Notes under the pieces: generated by a model | The model's database searches: none | Told to the model about the DNA's origin: nothing | What the model saw: the letters and a program-made list of their open reading frames with translations, nothing else | Translations under genes and position numbers: made by a program | DNA from: a virus | Reading direction: 5' to 3' (one strand) | DNA: 39,798 nucleotides | Virus record (IMG/VR): IMGVR_UViG_3300042884_000166 | Span: 1 to 39,798 of that record | In this document: one piece after another, positions 6,576 to 14,709 of the stretch | Layout: each line of letters starts with the position of its first letter | Numbering within the stretch: position 1 is the stretch's first letter

Positions 6576-7043
6576 TTAGCTCTTCTTATGATATATAGAG
6601 GGTTTCTTGTTGAGGCTATATACTTTGATGTCACCACCAGAGTATAGATCCACTTGACATGCTGCCCATACAGCATCTTCGACGGTGTGACCTAAACGAA
6701 TAGCTCCAAGAGCAATATTCTGTCCACATCCAATTCCGTCTTGTTTGTCGATCTTATAGAATTCTAGAGACTTGTCTGAGATAAATATCCCATCCTCGTT
6801 CAGAACCATAAAGTCTGCATCGTTATCTGCGTGGATATCTGGTTTGTCTTTATCCTTTTTGCCGTTCTTATACCATTCGACGACTTTTTGGATAGAGCTC
6901 CAATCACCAGCTCCACCAATGTATCCTTCGGGGATCTCGAACACTTTATCTACATTCAGATTTTTACTGTTAGAGTCCTCGTCGGATACTTGGCTGTCAG
7001 TTACAATGATCATACGTTTTGCGTCACCAATCATTACTGTCAT
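6576..7043 (-). CDS. Proteasome/HslV-like Ntn-hydrolase
   Basis: The 155-residue product resembles phage Ntn-hydrolases related to HslV and proteasome beta subunits: N-terminal MTVMIGDAKRMIIVTDSQVS (candidate nucleophile Thr2 exposed after Met removal; Asp16-Ser17 in the conserved TDSQ), the GGAGDWS turn, and the C-terminal signature IGCGQNIALGAIRLGHTVEDAVWAAC followed by SGGDIKVYSL. The family forms a barrel peptidase or amidase. Why phages carry it is unknown; a role in virion assembly or host protein turnover is possible. The inserted KNGKKDKDKP loop is lysine-rich. Confidence 0.7.
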   Translation of the reverse strand: MTVMIGDAKRMIIVTDSQVSDEDSNSKNLNVDKVFEIPEGYIGGAGDWSSIQKVVEWYKNGKKDKDKPDIHADNDADFMVLNEDGIFISDKSLEFYKIDKQDGIGCGQNIALGAIRLGHTVEDAVWAACQVDLYSGGDIKVYSLNKKPSIYHKKS

Positions 7044-7046
7044 TTT

Positions 7047-7208
7047 TTAGTCTTTCTTATATGAATTTGCTACTTCGATGTCTATTACTAATTGTTTCAA
7101 TCTGCTGATTGTGTCAGCATCAGGTTCCCTCTCAAGAAACAAGATGATACCTGGTAAAACAAAAGCTTCCTGCCAAGTTTCAAGATCTTCAAGATGAAAG
7201 CTACTCAT
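7047..7208 (-). CDS. Hypothetical protein, 53 aa
   Basis: Start taken at MSSFHLEDLETWQEAFVLPG (ATG at 7206-7208), preceded by GGGAGGGAAAGTA and overlapping the upstream stop in a TAATG junction; the longer frame runs into the preceding gene. The peptide is amphipathic with a short hydrophobic stretch (FVLPGIILFL). It lies just before the Ntn-hydrolase. Function unknown. Confidence 0.55.
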   Translation of the reverse strand: MSSFHLEDLETWQEAFVLPGIILFLEREPDADTISRLKQLVIDIEVANSYKKD

Positions 7209-7411
7209 TACTTTCCCTCCCTGTGCGTTACCAACCAAAGCCAATAATTTAAGCCAGTAAAATCTAACTGCTTAGAGTAAAGTTTGTCTCGATATTTGAA
7301 ACCGAAACTCTCAAACCGCTCTTTGATATTGGTTTGCTCTGATCGGACATAATGCCACTGTGGGTTAGTGATGTCTGGTACTATTCGATGCTCGATTGTT
7401 GCATGTTCCAT
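7208..7411 (-). CDS. Hypothetical protein, 67 aa
   Basis: Starts MEHATIEHRIVPDITNPQWH inside the 3' end of the lytic transglycosylase gene (31-base overlap, another frame), after the site GGAAGC. The sequence is Trp- and Tyr-rich and ends with NYWLWLVTHREGK. It is part of a chain of overlapping genes (transglycosylase, this, the 53-residue protein). Its place beside a muralytic enzyme could point to a lysis-related role, but nothing in the sequence proves it. Confidence 0.55.
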   Translation of the reverse strand: MEHATIEHRIVPDITNPQWHYVRSEQTNIKERFESFGFKYRDKLYSKQLDFTGLNYWLWLVTHREGK

Positions 7412-7887
7412 GTTTTAGCTTCCTTATAAAGTTGTTGAAATTTGGTTTGCTGCTTCAGTATTAACTGCTCGTATCCTGGTGTGTTCCCAGAGTATCTCCT
7501 CAGATTCCCTTTGAACTCCACTAGGATGTCAGTTCCTACTTCGATATTGTGCTCTGGATCAAAAGCTAATGCCTTGCATTTGCTATGGTCTGGAAAGCGT
7601 TTACAGTGCATAGGCACCATGACTTGCATTAGACCTGTAGCTCCGCTAGGGTTTCTAGCATTTGGATTGAAACGAGACTCTACTGCGATGATACTAAAAA
7701 CTCGCATTGGGTCTAGATTCTTTCTCTCCGATACTTCGAACACATGTTCTACAATTTGACTGGCGTGACTGGTCTTGTACGTCTCTTCGATAAATGTTAC
7801 GAACTTATCTCGGATAGTAATCTCTTGTGCTATAGTGGCACTAGGAGCAAGAGCAGCAATCAGCAATACAGTAATAAAGTTTCTCAT
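7381..7887 (-). CDS. Secreted lytic transglycosylase (SLT fold)
   Basis: A 168-residue protein with a Sec signal peptide (MRNFITVLLIAALAPSATIA, cleavage near residue 20). The SLT domain has catalytic Glu70 in AVESRFNPNARNPSGATGLMQV, the GLMQ motif, and NIEVGTDIL further on. Two cysteines (KRF...KC) may form a disulfide in the periplasm. The enzyme cleaves the glycan backbone of peptidoglycan with formation of anhydromuramyl ends. It may be the lysis enzyme or may help DNA entry; no holin is recognised next to it, although several small membrane proteins are nearby. Confidence 0.85.
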   Translation of the reverse strand: MRNFITVLLIAALAPSATIAQEITIRDKFVTFIEETYKTSHASQIVEHVFEVSERKNLDPMRVFSIIAVESRFNPNARNPSGATGLMQVMVPMHCKRFPDHSKCKALAFDPEHNIEVGTDILVEFKGNLRRYSGNTPGYEQLILKQQTKFQQLYKEAKTWNMQQSSIE

Positions 7888-7907
7888 AGTAATTCTCCTT
7901 GTAGGAG

Positions 7908-8327
7908 CTATTGTTTAGATATCTTGTCCAACTGCTTCTGGACTTTCTTGACATAGTTTGAGACCTTTGGAGAGTAGTCAAACTCATCCGAGGTTTCGAA
8001 CTTTACAAGCATATCTACGAGTTTCTGAGTCATCTCGATTAATTTCAACTGCTCGGCGAACCTAGCAGAGTTTGCATCGATAGTCTTCAGACCCTCAACA
8101 AGAGCTGATCTAAGGAAGACGTCCCAAAACATATCACGTTGTTCTATATCTAGATCAATTGTTATGGTTGAGCTTCCATCAGGATTATCCTTGATGTCAC
8201 TTACCATACACGTGTGGTTTTGGAAAACTTCTGGATTACTTCCAATAGTTTTATACTGAGATTCTTTGGTGATCTCTTCAAGTCTTTTCTCGCGATCGGA
8301 CTTAGCGGATGTCTTCTTAGTTGGCAC
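7908..8327 (-). CDS. Hypothetical phage protein, 139 aa
   Basis: Starts MPTKKTSAKSDREKRLEEIT after AAGGAGAATCTAAG. The N-terminus is Lys-rich and disordered. The middle has strand-forming sequence (SSTITIDLDIEQRDMFWDVF) and the C-terminus is helical (LKLIEMTQKLVDMLVKF; VKKVQKQLDKISK). Its start overlaps the preceding gene's end by 11 bases. I recognise no family; the layout suggests a small soluble oligomeric protein. Confidence 0.6.
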   Translation of the reverse strand: MPTKKTSAKSDREKRLEEITKESQYKTIGSNPEVFQNHTCMVSDIKDNPDGSSTITIDLDIEQRDMFWDVFLRSALVEGLKTIDANSARFAEQLKLIEMTQKLVDMLVKFETSDEFDYSPKVSNYVKKVQKQLDKISKQ

Positions 8328-8592
8328 TTAGATTCTCCTTGTATTTTGCAAGTTCAATACGACATTGTGCTGCGAACGTGCTATTACGAGAAGTAAATAA
8401 GATTCGATTAAGTGCTGACCGCAATTTGATGTCAGTTTCAGCTTTGGCAATTGCCTCGCTTAGTAGTGGCATAAATGAGCTGTCAAAGTTATGAAGCACC
8501 GATAATGCCTCTGGCAATGAAATCACTAGAGCTTTCCTAGCGGATTCAACTACTTGAGGTGGGAGTGCTTCGCGTTCTGTGGTTTGTGTCAT
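8317..8592 (-). CDS. Hypothetical helical protein, 91 aa
   Basis: Starts MTQTTEREALPPQVVESARK and is predicted by eye to be entirely helical, with two regular heptad-like stretches (LVISLPEALSVLHNF; LSEAIAKAETDIKLRSAL). The start has AAGAAAGTA upstream, a modest ribosome site. The 3' end overlaps the next gene by 11 bases. No family or localisation signal seen. Confidence 0.6.
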   Translation of the reverse strand: MTQTTEREALPPQVVESARKALVISLPEALSVLHNFDSSFMPLLSEAIAKAETDIKLRSALNRILFTSRNSTFAAQCRIELAKYKENLSAN

Positions 8593-8604
8593 GTCATTAC
8601 TTTC

Positions 8605-8889
8605 TTATTTAAATGGGTTTTCTTCTTTTGGTTTTCTCTTAGATTTCTTTATCGTGTTCTGCTCGGGAGCTTTTCCGATAGCGAAATCATATGGAAGATA
8701 CCAATCTAATGCTTCAAGTTGATCTACTAGCCACTCTTTTGTGAGAGGGTTTGGAGTCCAACGAGGTGTTGCACCATGCGAATGAAAGAATTCTCTAAGA
8801 TATTGCGTAGTTAATTCCTCCAGACTGGCTTCCCGATTTATTGAGATGCGAGCTACAGCACTCTTTTCAGGACGTTTCAGATCGTACAT
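8605..8889 (-). CDS. Hypothetical protein, 94 aa
   Basis: The start is placed at MYDLKRPEKSAVARISINRE (ATG at 8887-8889). It has AGAGGAGGAAC at ideal spacing; the longer frame reads through a promoter-like repeat and is rejected. The C-terminus is basic (IKKSKRKPKEENPFK). This is the first gene after the leftward promoter-like repeat at 8901-8920, so the lysis/auxiliary block may be expressed as a late or middle unit from here. No family recognised. Confidence 0.65.
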   Translation of the reverse strand: MYDLKRPEKSAVARISINREASLEELTTQYLREFFHSHGATPRWTPNPLTKEWLVDQLEALDWYLPYDFAIGKAPEQNTIKKSKRKPKEENPFK

Positions 8890-8900
8890 AATGTTCCTCC

Positions 8901-8920
8901 TCTTAACTGGAGCGTCAGAG
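8901..8920 (-). promoter_or_regulatory. Candidate phage RNA-polymerase promoter (leftward copy)
   Basis: The element CTCTGACGCTCCAGTTAAGA reads leftward, directly before the ribosome site of the 94-residue gene. The same 17-base core recurs only at 23284-23303 and 27149-27168 (leftward) and 36519-36538 and 36594-36613 (rightward), each pointing along the local transcription. The CCAGTTAWGR end resembles the CACTATAG-type initiation part of T7-family promoters. A single-subunit RNA polymerase is encoded in the same genome. The function is inferred. Confidence 0.6.
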
Positions 8921-8973
8921 GGATTCCACAGCATTTGAGCCGTTTTGTGTTGAAGGGTACAGAGGGGTCTAGT

Positions 8974-9210
8974 TTAGACTTGATCGCCCTGTGGTGGGTC
9001 TGAGGGGACTCCCCAGCATCGTTTCCGAAGTTCCTTTGCTCTCAGTCTTATCTCAGGATGAACCAGTAGTCCATACATATCTGGATCTACAATATCATCT
9101 AGAAATAATCTTAGTACTAGCAACTGTTCTTCTTTAGTTAGATCTGAGGAGCATTCAGTGATAGCTACTACTGACTTACAGTTGTAGTATGTCCAAAAGT
9201 CATTGTTCAT
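8974..9210 (-). CDS. Hypothetical protein, 78 aa
   Basis: Starts MNNDFWTYYNCKSVVAITEC, overlapping the end of the HAD phosphatase gene by 11 bases. The middle is helical (TKEEQLLVLRLFLDDIVD) and the C-terminus is basic, then Pro-rich (RLRAKELRKRCW...). It is the last gene of the inositol-phosphate-synthase/HAD unit before the 8.9-kb promoter-like repeat. No family is recognised. Confidence 0.6.
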   Translation of the reverse strand: MNNDFWTYYNCKSVVAITECSSDLTKEEQLLVLRLFLDDIVDPDMYGLLVHPEIRLRAKELRKRCWGVPSDPPQGDQV

Positions 9211-9601
9211 TTTTCCTATCGTCGTTCCATTGGTTTTCCTTGTTCACCAAATTCGACACCAGATGGACTATCTTGAGATCTGGATGGATGCTCTTGATAA
9301 CTTCAATCTGAACTTCGTCGTCTTCGAAATGAACTCCTATATCATATCCTTGTTGTTTTAGTTTTTGTATGATGATAGCTTTGTGAGCACCTGAGGATTC
9401 CCGAGTTTTCTGATCGAAACGTATTGGGTTGAAATGTACAGGATTGAAAATGCCACGGTCACGCAGCATCTCCAATGTGTACTCTTCCTCGTCAACACTG
9501 CGACCAGTGATAATGTGATCATGTACACCTGGGAACACACCTGTTAGATCTGATCCCAAGTAAATCACACCATCAATATCGAAAGTGTTGATTCGTTTCA
9601 T
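9200..9601 (-). CDS. HAD-superfamily phosphatase-like protein
   Basis: The 133-residue protein has the HAD aspartate motif I at its N-terminus (RINTFDIDGVIYLG; Asp8 nucleophile, Asp10 acid/base), motif II-like ITGRS, a basic segment with the candidate motif III Lys (SSGAHKAIIIQKL) and motif IV FEDDEVQ. It is small and cap-less, like phage and polynucleotide-kinase-type HAD phosphatases. It overlaps the myo-inositol-phosphate synthase gene by four bases, so an inositol-phosphate or another sugar-phosphate is a plausible substrate; that is inference from context. Confidence 0.75.
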   Translation of the reverse strand: MKRINTFDIDGVIYLGSDLTGVFPGVHDHIITGRSVDEEEYTLEMLRDRGIFNPVHFNPIRFDQKTRESSGAHKAIIIQKLKQQGYDIGVHFEDDEVQIEVIKSIHPDLKIVHLVSNLVNKENQWNDDRKNEQ

Positions 9602-10875
9602 TCGTAATCCGTTTCACCAGCTTGGAAGGTGTAAGCTAAATTCTTCGCCTTCGGTTTGTTGATGGTGCGTTGAGCTTCTGTGAGATCTGTGTACACTCGA
9701 CGAGCAAGTGCGTCACACTCCCATTTAGCATCTTCGGTCTTCAACTGCAACGGTGGCGTTTTCTGTGTCCATGCTGACGGTCCTCGTAGGAAACCTACAA
9801 TGCCCATCTCAGACGCAACTTTACAGAAGCGAACTGCAGACACAACTACACCTCCAGAGTTAGGAGAATCTTGAACTGACAATCGTGCTGTCAACTCATA
9901 GCGTGCTCCGCCAAATCCATAGGCAACGATATCTAGATTCGCAACTTTATTGTCTGAACCTACATATGTTCCACCAGGTTTTTGTTGGACGGTTAGAGAA
10001 GGACCAGCATATAAAGTCATGCCAGCTGTAGACTCATCACGAACAATGTTCTGTCCCTTGAGTACGTTCTCTTTCGATACGTGCTTGCTGTGGAGACGCT
10101 CTTGCTTCGACATGTTCAGGAAGTCAGTGTTAGCTGTGCGACCTGTGCGAATGTTCTCTTGACCTTGTGTAGAGCCACACGCCATGTTCATCTGAATGTG
10201 TTGAGTTACCATGAGACCAGAGTCTAACATAGCACCTTGCAATACTTCAGACAATCTTGACGCACCCCATGCAGATCGCATATCGCTACCTACAATGGTC
10301 AGACCCTTGTCGATGAAGAGTTGTTCGACACGCATAGTTTCTTTGGTCTCAATCACGGTTGGGATACAGTTCACAAAGTGAACACCTGCTTCCAATGCAA
10401 CTTCAATCCAGAATTGCGTAGCCTTCTCTGAACCAACAGGTAAATAATTTACTAGAACATCAACTTTAGATTCTTTCACTTTCGTGACAATCTCGTTGAA
10501 GTCTAGAGCAGTAGCCGCACCAACTCTGAATGATACTTCACTAGGGAAGTCTAACATGTGTGGAGCTAGACCATCCATCGTAGGTGCAGAGTACACCATT
10601 GAACCTTTAGGAATGACGGTGTCATCTAACTCTTTGACATGATCCATTGCGCAGTTTGGTTTTGCACGCAATGCTTCAGCGAGAGGTTTGTTTACTTTGC
10701 GACGGTCAATATCAAAACCAATGACAAAGTTAAGATCACTGGCTAAGTATCCGCCAATGCTTTCATACATGAGACCAACTTTATCTTCAGGATTTTGACT
10801 GTAATACTGACAGCCCTCTACTAGGGACTTCGCACAGTTACCAACACCGATAATTCCTACATTAATTCTATTCAT
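9598..10875 (-). CDS. myo-Inositol-1-phosphate synthase
   Basis: A 425-residue NAD-dependent synthase of the actinobacterial/archaeal type. It opens with the Rossmann motif NVGIIGVGNCAKSLVEGCQYY and continues with the family's typical stretches DLNFVIGFDIDRRKV, VLVNYLPVGSEKATQFW, VHFVNCIPTVI, IVGSDMRSAWGASRL and QHIQMNMACGSTQGQENI. The enzyme converts glucose 6-phosphate to inositol 1-phosphate. It is rare in phages. It lies between the DNA-modification enzymes and an overlapping HAD phosphatase, so inositol or its phosphate may be used for DNA modification or lipid change. Upstream is a hammerhead ribozyme, so its mRNA should start about 75 bases before the ATG. Confidence 0.87.
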   Translation of the reverse strand: MNRINVGIIGVGNCAKSLVEGCQYYSQNPEDKVGLMYESIGGYLASDLNFVIGFDIDRRKVNKPLAEALRAKPNCAMDHVKELDDTVIPKGSMVYSAPTMDGLAPHMLDFPSEVSFRVGAATALDFNEIVTKVKESKVDVLVNYLPVGSEKATQFWIEVALEAGVHFVNCIPTVIETKETMRVEQLFIDKGLTIVGSDMRSAWGASRLSEVLQGAMLDSGLMVTQHIQMNMACGSTQGQENIRTGRTANTDFLNMSKQERLHSKHVSKENVLKGQNIVRDESTAGMTLYAGPSLTVQQKPGGTYVGSDNKVANLDIVAYGFGGARYELTARLSVQDSPNSGGVVVSAVRFCKVASEMGIVGFLRGPSAWTQKTPPLQLKTEDAKWECDALARRVYTDLTEAQRTINKPKAKNLAYTFQAGETDYE

Positions 10876-10943
10876 ACTTTTCCTTCAAGTTATTTCAGTT
10901 TATAGTCATTGGCCATCACGGAATTGCGATAGAGTAGGACTTT

Positions 10944-11004
10944 GTGTAAGACCAAAGCCACGGTTGTGGCAATGGTTTCGTCCATAAGGACTCATCAGTT
11001 ACAC
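10944..11004 (-). ncRNA. Hammerhead ribozyme HH-a (type I)
   Basis: On the leftward strand: stem I GUGUAA/UUACAC, core CUGAUGA, stem II GUCC-UUAU-GGAC, GAAA, long stem III, then U16.1 and C17 (complement of 10950) before stem I closes. Stem III is an imperfect hairpin with CCAUUGCCACAACCG on one side and GUGGC/UUUGGU on the other. The stop codon (TAG) of the upstream hypermodification gene shares its last base with stem I. Cleavage would free the inositol-phosphate-synthase mRNA. Confidence 0.88.
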
Positions 11005-11819
11005 TAAAAGAATGTATACCCAGATCGAAATCTCTCTGGTATGTCTTTCTTAGTTTCTTTGAACAAAAGATACTTATCAGTTTCACACATAATATTCTGC
11101 CAATCTTGAGCACAAAGCTTAGGAATGTTAGAGTCCAGTGTCGGCTCCACAGCAGCTATCATATCTTGCAACTTTTCTAAGAAATTGTTTTGTTTGATTT
11201 TGACATCAGGATAAACTCTTTGCAATCCTCTCAAAGAACCTGGTCCTGGTGTAGCCCAAGTCCACCAGTCTACAGCTTGGTTGAGCACAATTGTGTGTTT
11301 CAAATCAGCAATTATCTGACCAGCCATAAAATTACCAATGCCTTTTACACTTGTTAAAACTCTACATGCGTTCTCTAAGGACTCGTCGTAAACTTGAGAG
11401 CGTAAAGAATGGATTGCTTCAACTCTTTCAGCAACTCCTCTGTAGATGCTCATTCCTGGTGTTGGTCTGATAAAATATGCACGGTTGAATGGAGCAACAT
11501 GATGTGAAACAAAACAGTCTTGAAGTTTGTTTTCTATCGCATCTGCAGTAAACACTAGTGGGTATCCAATTATATCTAAAGCATCTGTTCTATTGGTATG
11601 TCTAGCCAATGCTGCGGCACCGACTAGAGTTTCTTTCGGTTTGTTCTTCAACCAATCAAGAACGTATCTAGAAACTTTGTCGTCTTGTCGTCTGACATTA
11701 CAATACCTAAAGCCATTGAACATTGGGTCCGAAGACCAAGGGAACTCTTTACCAGCTTCCTTGTTCTTCAGAACTTTCCATCTTTCGTTTACCCAGTATG
11801 TGACATGACCAGTGTTCAT
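11004..11819 (-). CDS. Hypermodified-base enzyme, HMUDK-helical/aGPT-PPlase-like fold
   Basis: The start is MNTGHVTYWVNERWKV (ATG at 11817-11819, ATGA overlap with the preceding gene), giving 271 residues. Diagnostic stretches of the phage 5-hmdU DNA kinase helical-domain / alpha-glutamyl-putrescinyl-thymine pyrophosphorylase family are FRYCNVRRQDDKVSRYVLDW, SVKGIGNFMAGQIIADLKH (helix-hairpin-helix), DWWTWATPGPGSLRGLQRV and KLCAQDWQNIMCETDKY. The fold is that of HhH DNA glycosylases. Such enzymes act on hydroxymethyl-uracil in phage DNA on the way to hypermodified thymines. The exact reaction cannot be read from sequence; family assignment is from memory of motifs. Confidence 0.75.
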   Translation of the reverse strand: MNTGHVTYWVNERWKVLKNKEAGKEFPWSSDPMFNGFRYCNVRRQDDKVSRYVLDWLKNKPKETLVGAAALARHTNRTDALDIIGYPLVFTADAIENKLQDCFVSHHVAPFNRAYFIRPTPGMSIYRGVAERVEAIHSLRSQVYDESLENACRVLTSVKGIGNFMAGQIIADLKHTIVLNQAVDWWTWATPGPGSLRGLQRVYPDVKIKQNNFLEKLQDMIAAVEPTLDSNIPKLCAQDWQNIMCETDKYLLFKETKKDIPERFRSGYTFF

Positions 11820-13072
11820 TGCAATCTCGCTGGTACTGGCGCACCAATCTGTCTTAGATAATCTAAGTTCAGATTTGGGTCTTTCCAACTAGGATGATCT
11901 GCATCTTTCCATTTGAGATACTGTACAGGTCTGTACTTATGTCTCACGGCTGTCTGTTGATCTTTCGTGTAGAAATTATCCCAATCAGAATCTAACAGCT
12001 CAATGCTCTCAGACTTTGCTTTGAACAAATCCAACTCTATATGAGCGTTTGGCTCGTCACGGTAGAGGTGGTGAGTGTTCAAGTTCATACCTTGATGCAT
12101 CACAACTTTGAAGTAGTCTGTGTGATATCCATAGTCGTGCAGAGCAGGACCCTTGGCCATCAGACCAGTTACGTATGGCTTCCAGTCGATAGCACCACCA
12201 ATGTCATTATAATCTGACCAGTGGTTCTTCAACATTTGGTATTGATCTGCCAATTCGTTACTCGTCCAGAATGTGAACTCTTTAGGCTTGCCGTTGTTAC
12301 CTTGAGCAGTCTTTCTGTATTCACACTCCACAGATTCGAAGTTGTACACGTCTGCATGAAATGGAATTCTCTTGTTCATGTATGTGAGCAATTCGACAGT
12401 GTTCTCTTCCATCATTCTGATCTCTGTGTCGTTCACCTTATACTCTGGTGCACACAAATCTTCACGGTTGAATAGATAGCACATTGCCTTGAACTGAGAC
12501 CACGTTCCAGACTTATCGTACAGTTGTTGATCCCAATGATCGATGTCCCAGTCAAAGAACTCGTATAGAGTTTGTTGAGCGAGCCAACCTGTCATCCTAC
12601 CAATACCATAAAACTCAGTGATGCCACGGTTGAGACGATAGTAGTTATCTCTCGTGTTCCCTTGGTTCGCTAGGTCTCCTAGATATTGATACAGACTGCC
12701 ATTGCCAATCTTAGACTTGATACTCTTGATAAATGCTGGGAACTTCTTCAGTCCCCACTTAGTGTCTTTAGAGTATTTCATCCTTTGCCAGTTTCTATTG
12801 TGCCATTCCTGTAATACATCGTCAGGTGTGTTCAACAGATCTGGGAAAGTCTGCATCGTGATCATCGCAACGTGGTTACGGTAAGACTGTCCAAAGATCA
12901 TAGCATACAGAGCTTTATTGTCATTGTCCATGCCTAGCATGTCAGTGATCACTTTGCCTGTGTGATGATGATCTAAGTCTCCCTCCACACTGCGAGCAGC
13001 ATAGATTCGAGAGAAGGCTTCGAGACGGTTCTCTGGTAGACGCCAGTCTCTAGCTTGGATAATGTTTGACAT
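11816..13072 (-). CDS. Candidate amino-acid:DNA transferase-type hypermodification enzyme
   Basis: Start taken at MSNIIQARDWRLPENRLEAF (ATG at 13070-13072, site CGGAGAAGCAG); 418 residues, overlapping the glycosyltransferase gene by 23 bases. The segment FYGIGRMTGWLAQQTLYEFF is a helix-hairpin-helix-like motif matching the GIGNFMAGQI motif of the next gene, so the two appear to be distant fold relatives. Large acidic/aromatic C-terminal region (DWDIDHWDQQL; HDYGYHTDYFKVV). Size and neighbours fit the amino-acid:DNA transferases of phages with hypermodified thymidine. The family call is tentative; a role in base modification is better supported. Confidence 0.6.
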   Translation of the reverse strand: MSNIIQARDWRLPENRLEAFSRIYAARSVEGDLDHHHTGKVITDMLGMDNDNKALYAMIFGQSYRNHVAMITMQTFPDLLNTPDDVLQEWHNRNWQRMKYSKDTKWGLKKFPAFIKSIKSKIGNGSLYQYLGDLANQGNTRDNYYRLNRGITEFYGIGRMTGWLAQQTLYEFFDWDIDHWDQQLYDKSGTWSQFKAMCYLFNREDLCAPEYKVNDTEIRMMEENTVELLTYMNKRIPFHADVYNFESVECEYRKTAQGNNGKPKEFTFWTSNELADQYQMLKNHWSDYNDIGGAIDWKPYVTGLMAKGPALHDYGYHTDYFKVVMHQGMNLNTHHLYRDEPNAHIELDLFKAKSESIELLDSDWDNFYTKDQQTAVRHKYRPVQYLKWKDADHPSWKDPNLNLDYLRQIGAPVPARLQ

Positions 13073-13946
13073 CTGCTTCTCCGAATGGTTGCTCATAGAT
13101 TACATGCTTGACTTGATCCTTCAGATGTTTCTTTAGTTGAACTATAGTTTTCATCTTTACAGACCACATCCCAGTTTGTCTGGTTAGCGACGGTTGGTTG
13201 TACCATTTAGACATCTCTCTGACATTCGCATACATATGTTCAGTTTGAACTCGAGTTATGTCTGTAGCTTCAGATTTCTCACCACGGTCGCCTGATGCTT
13301 GCATGCCACCAGGTCGTTTACCATAGCCACCAGCATCTCCAACGACTACACCATGGAAAAGTAGGATTGCTCCATCTCGTTCCAACACTTGAGATGTCCG
13401 ACAGACATCGTCATTGTGCTTCAACCACGGTGGAACTTTGTGATGCTCCTGTGGGAAACATCCCCAGACTTGACTCATGAGAAATGGTTTGATCTCAGCG
13501 AACGCATCCTTCTTCCATAGCATGTTACCATCTATAGAAAATGAACAGGCTGTGATACCAAACTTCTTCATCTCAGTAGCAGCAAAGTCCACATACTTTT
13601 GGAAATCCATAGGTACTGGAGACTTTGCATTGTCTAGATATGGAGGATGGAAAGTGCCCTTGTAGGAGACATCATCATCGAATTGGAACAGAAGCATGTC
13701 CTGTCCCATATAATAATCGACAATAAAGTTTCCTACAGCAGCATTACCAATCACACCAACTACAATATCTTTGACCTCATACTCTCCAGTCAAAGATTGC
13801 TCATACAGTTGCTTCTCTTCTTCATTCGCAACAAAAACTACAACGTTGTCTTTGAGAGAAACTCCCATCTTACACAATGAAGATAGGGCTTTCTTCTTTA
13901 TCAGATCGTATCGTTTGTAGCTCTTGATCGCTATAATGTAATCCAT
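13050..13946 (-). CDS. TET/JBP-associated-type glycosyltransferase (putative DNA base glycosyltransferase)
   Basis: The start is MDYIIAIKSYKRYDLIKKKA (AGGAGCATT upstream), 298 residues. It opens with the nucleotide-sugar strand (IIAIKSYKR), carries a DxD-type metal/sugar motif in LLFQFDDDVSYKG, and has later GNMLWKKDAF and KHNDDVCRTSQVLERDGA segments. The arrangement matches the GT-A-like glycosyltransferases found beside TET/JBP and hydroxymethyl-pyrimidine genes in phages (TAGT class). It would attach a sugar to hydroxymethyl-uracil in DNA. Donor is unknown. It overlaps genes on both sides. Confidence 0.7.
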   Translation of the reverse strand: MDYIIAIKSYKRYDLIKKKALSSLCKMGVSLKDNVVVFVANEEEKQLYEQSLTGEYEVKDIVVGVIGNAAVGNFIVDYYMGQDMLLFQFDDDVSYKGTFHPPYLDNAKSPVPMDFQKYVDFAATEMKKFGITACSFSIDGNMLWKKDAFAEIKPFLMSQVWGCFPQEHHKVPPWLKHNDDVCRTSQVLERDGAILLFHGVVVGDAGGYGKRPGGMQASGDRGEKSEATDITRVQTEHMYANVREMSKWYNQPSLTRQTGMWSVKMKTIVQLKKHLKDQVKHVIYEQPFGEADVKHYPS

Positions 13947-14709
13947 AATGCTCCTCATCATGTTCTGGTGACCAATGTTTCACGGTTGCAGTTTCTTCGT
14001 CGTATAGGGAATGATCTAGAATCTTGGCCATGCGTGCCATTCGCAACGCATACTCCTCATCCAAACCAGCGTTCACATACGCTTCGACAACTGTGTTCCA
14101 ATTGATGCCACCTTTCTTCAGAATTCCTTCGGCACGTTTACCACCGACACCAGGAATTCCATCGTAGCCATCAGTCTTGTCTCCCATCAGAGTTTGCATG
14201 TAGAACCACTTACGAGCATCTTCAATGTTGATTTGATGCATCTCATCTTTGGGACCATTGATCCCAAGTTTGAAGAATCGTCCTGGAACACCCATCATGT
14301 CCTTATCGAGCGACACAATAATGTACTTACCAGGATAGCGTGTAGCGAGAATGCCCATGCAATCGTCCGCCTCTAAACCAGGTCGAACGTAGTGTGGGTA
14401 CTTATCCATAGCCCACTCTTTCAGAGCTGTGTATCCTAGTGGTTTGCGACCCTTACGGTTAGACTTATAGTCTGGATTCAAATCCTTCCTAAAGTTTCTA
14501 CCATGTGTGAAGCATAATGTGAATTTCTCCACACCTGTTCCATGTTGATACTTCTTCAGAAGTTGTTCGAATATAGCTTTAGCAGCTTTCAGATCTGTAT
14601 CAAGAGTCCAAAGATCTCTGTCCCACTCGATCTCTACTTCAGATGAGATACACGCTTGGTAGCATGTGATATCTGCATCAATCAGTAGTTCGTCATAAGT
14701 TCCGTTCAT
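13870..14709 (-). CDS. 5'-3' exonuclease (T7 gp6/FEN-like)
   Basis: The start is MNGTYDELLIDADITCYQAC (TGATG junction with the preceding gene). The 279-residue protein has the FEN/PIN nuclease acidic pattern: LIDADI near the N-terminus, RKDLNPDYKSNRKGRKP (helical arch), GLEADDCMGI, VSLDKDMMGVPG, and the H3TH segment MGDKTDGYDGIPGVGGKRAEGIL. In T7-like phages the enzyme removes RNA primers and degrades host DNA. It is co-transcribed with DUF3310 and MazG genes; the modification cluster follows immediately. Confidence 0.88.
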   Translation of the reverse strand: MNGTYDELLIDADITCYQACISSEVEIEWDRDLWTLDTDLKAAKAIFEQLLKKYQHGTGVEKFTLCFTHGRNFRKDLNPDYKSNRKGRKPLGYTALKEWAMDKYPHYVRPGLEADDCMGILATRYPGKYIIVSLDKDMMGVPGRFFKLGINGPKDEMHQINIEDARKWFYMQTLMGDKTDGYDGIPGVGGKRAEGILKKGGINWNTVVEAYVNAGLDEEYALRMARMAKILDHSLYDEETATVKHWSPEHDEEHYGLHYSDQELQTIRSDKEESPIFIV

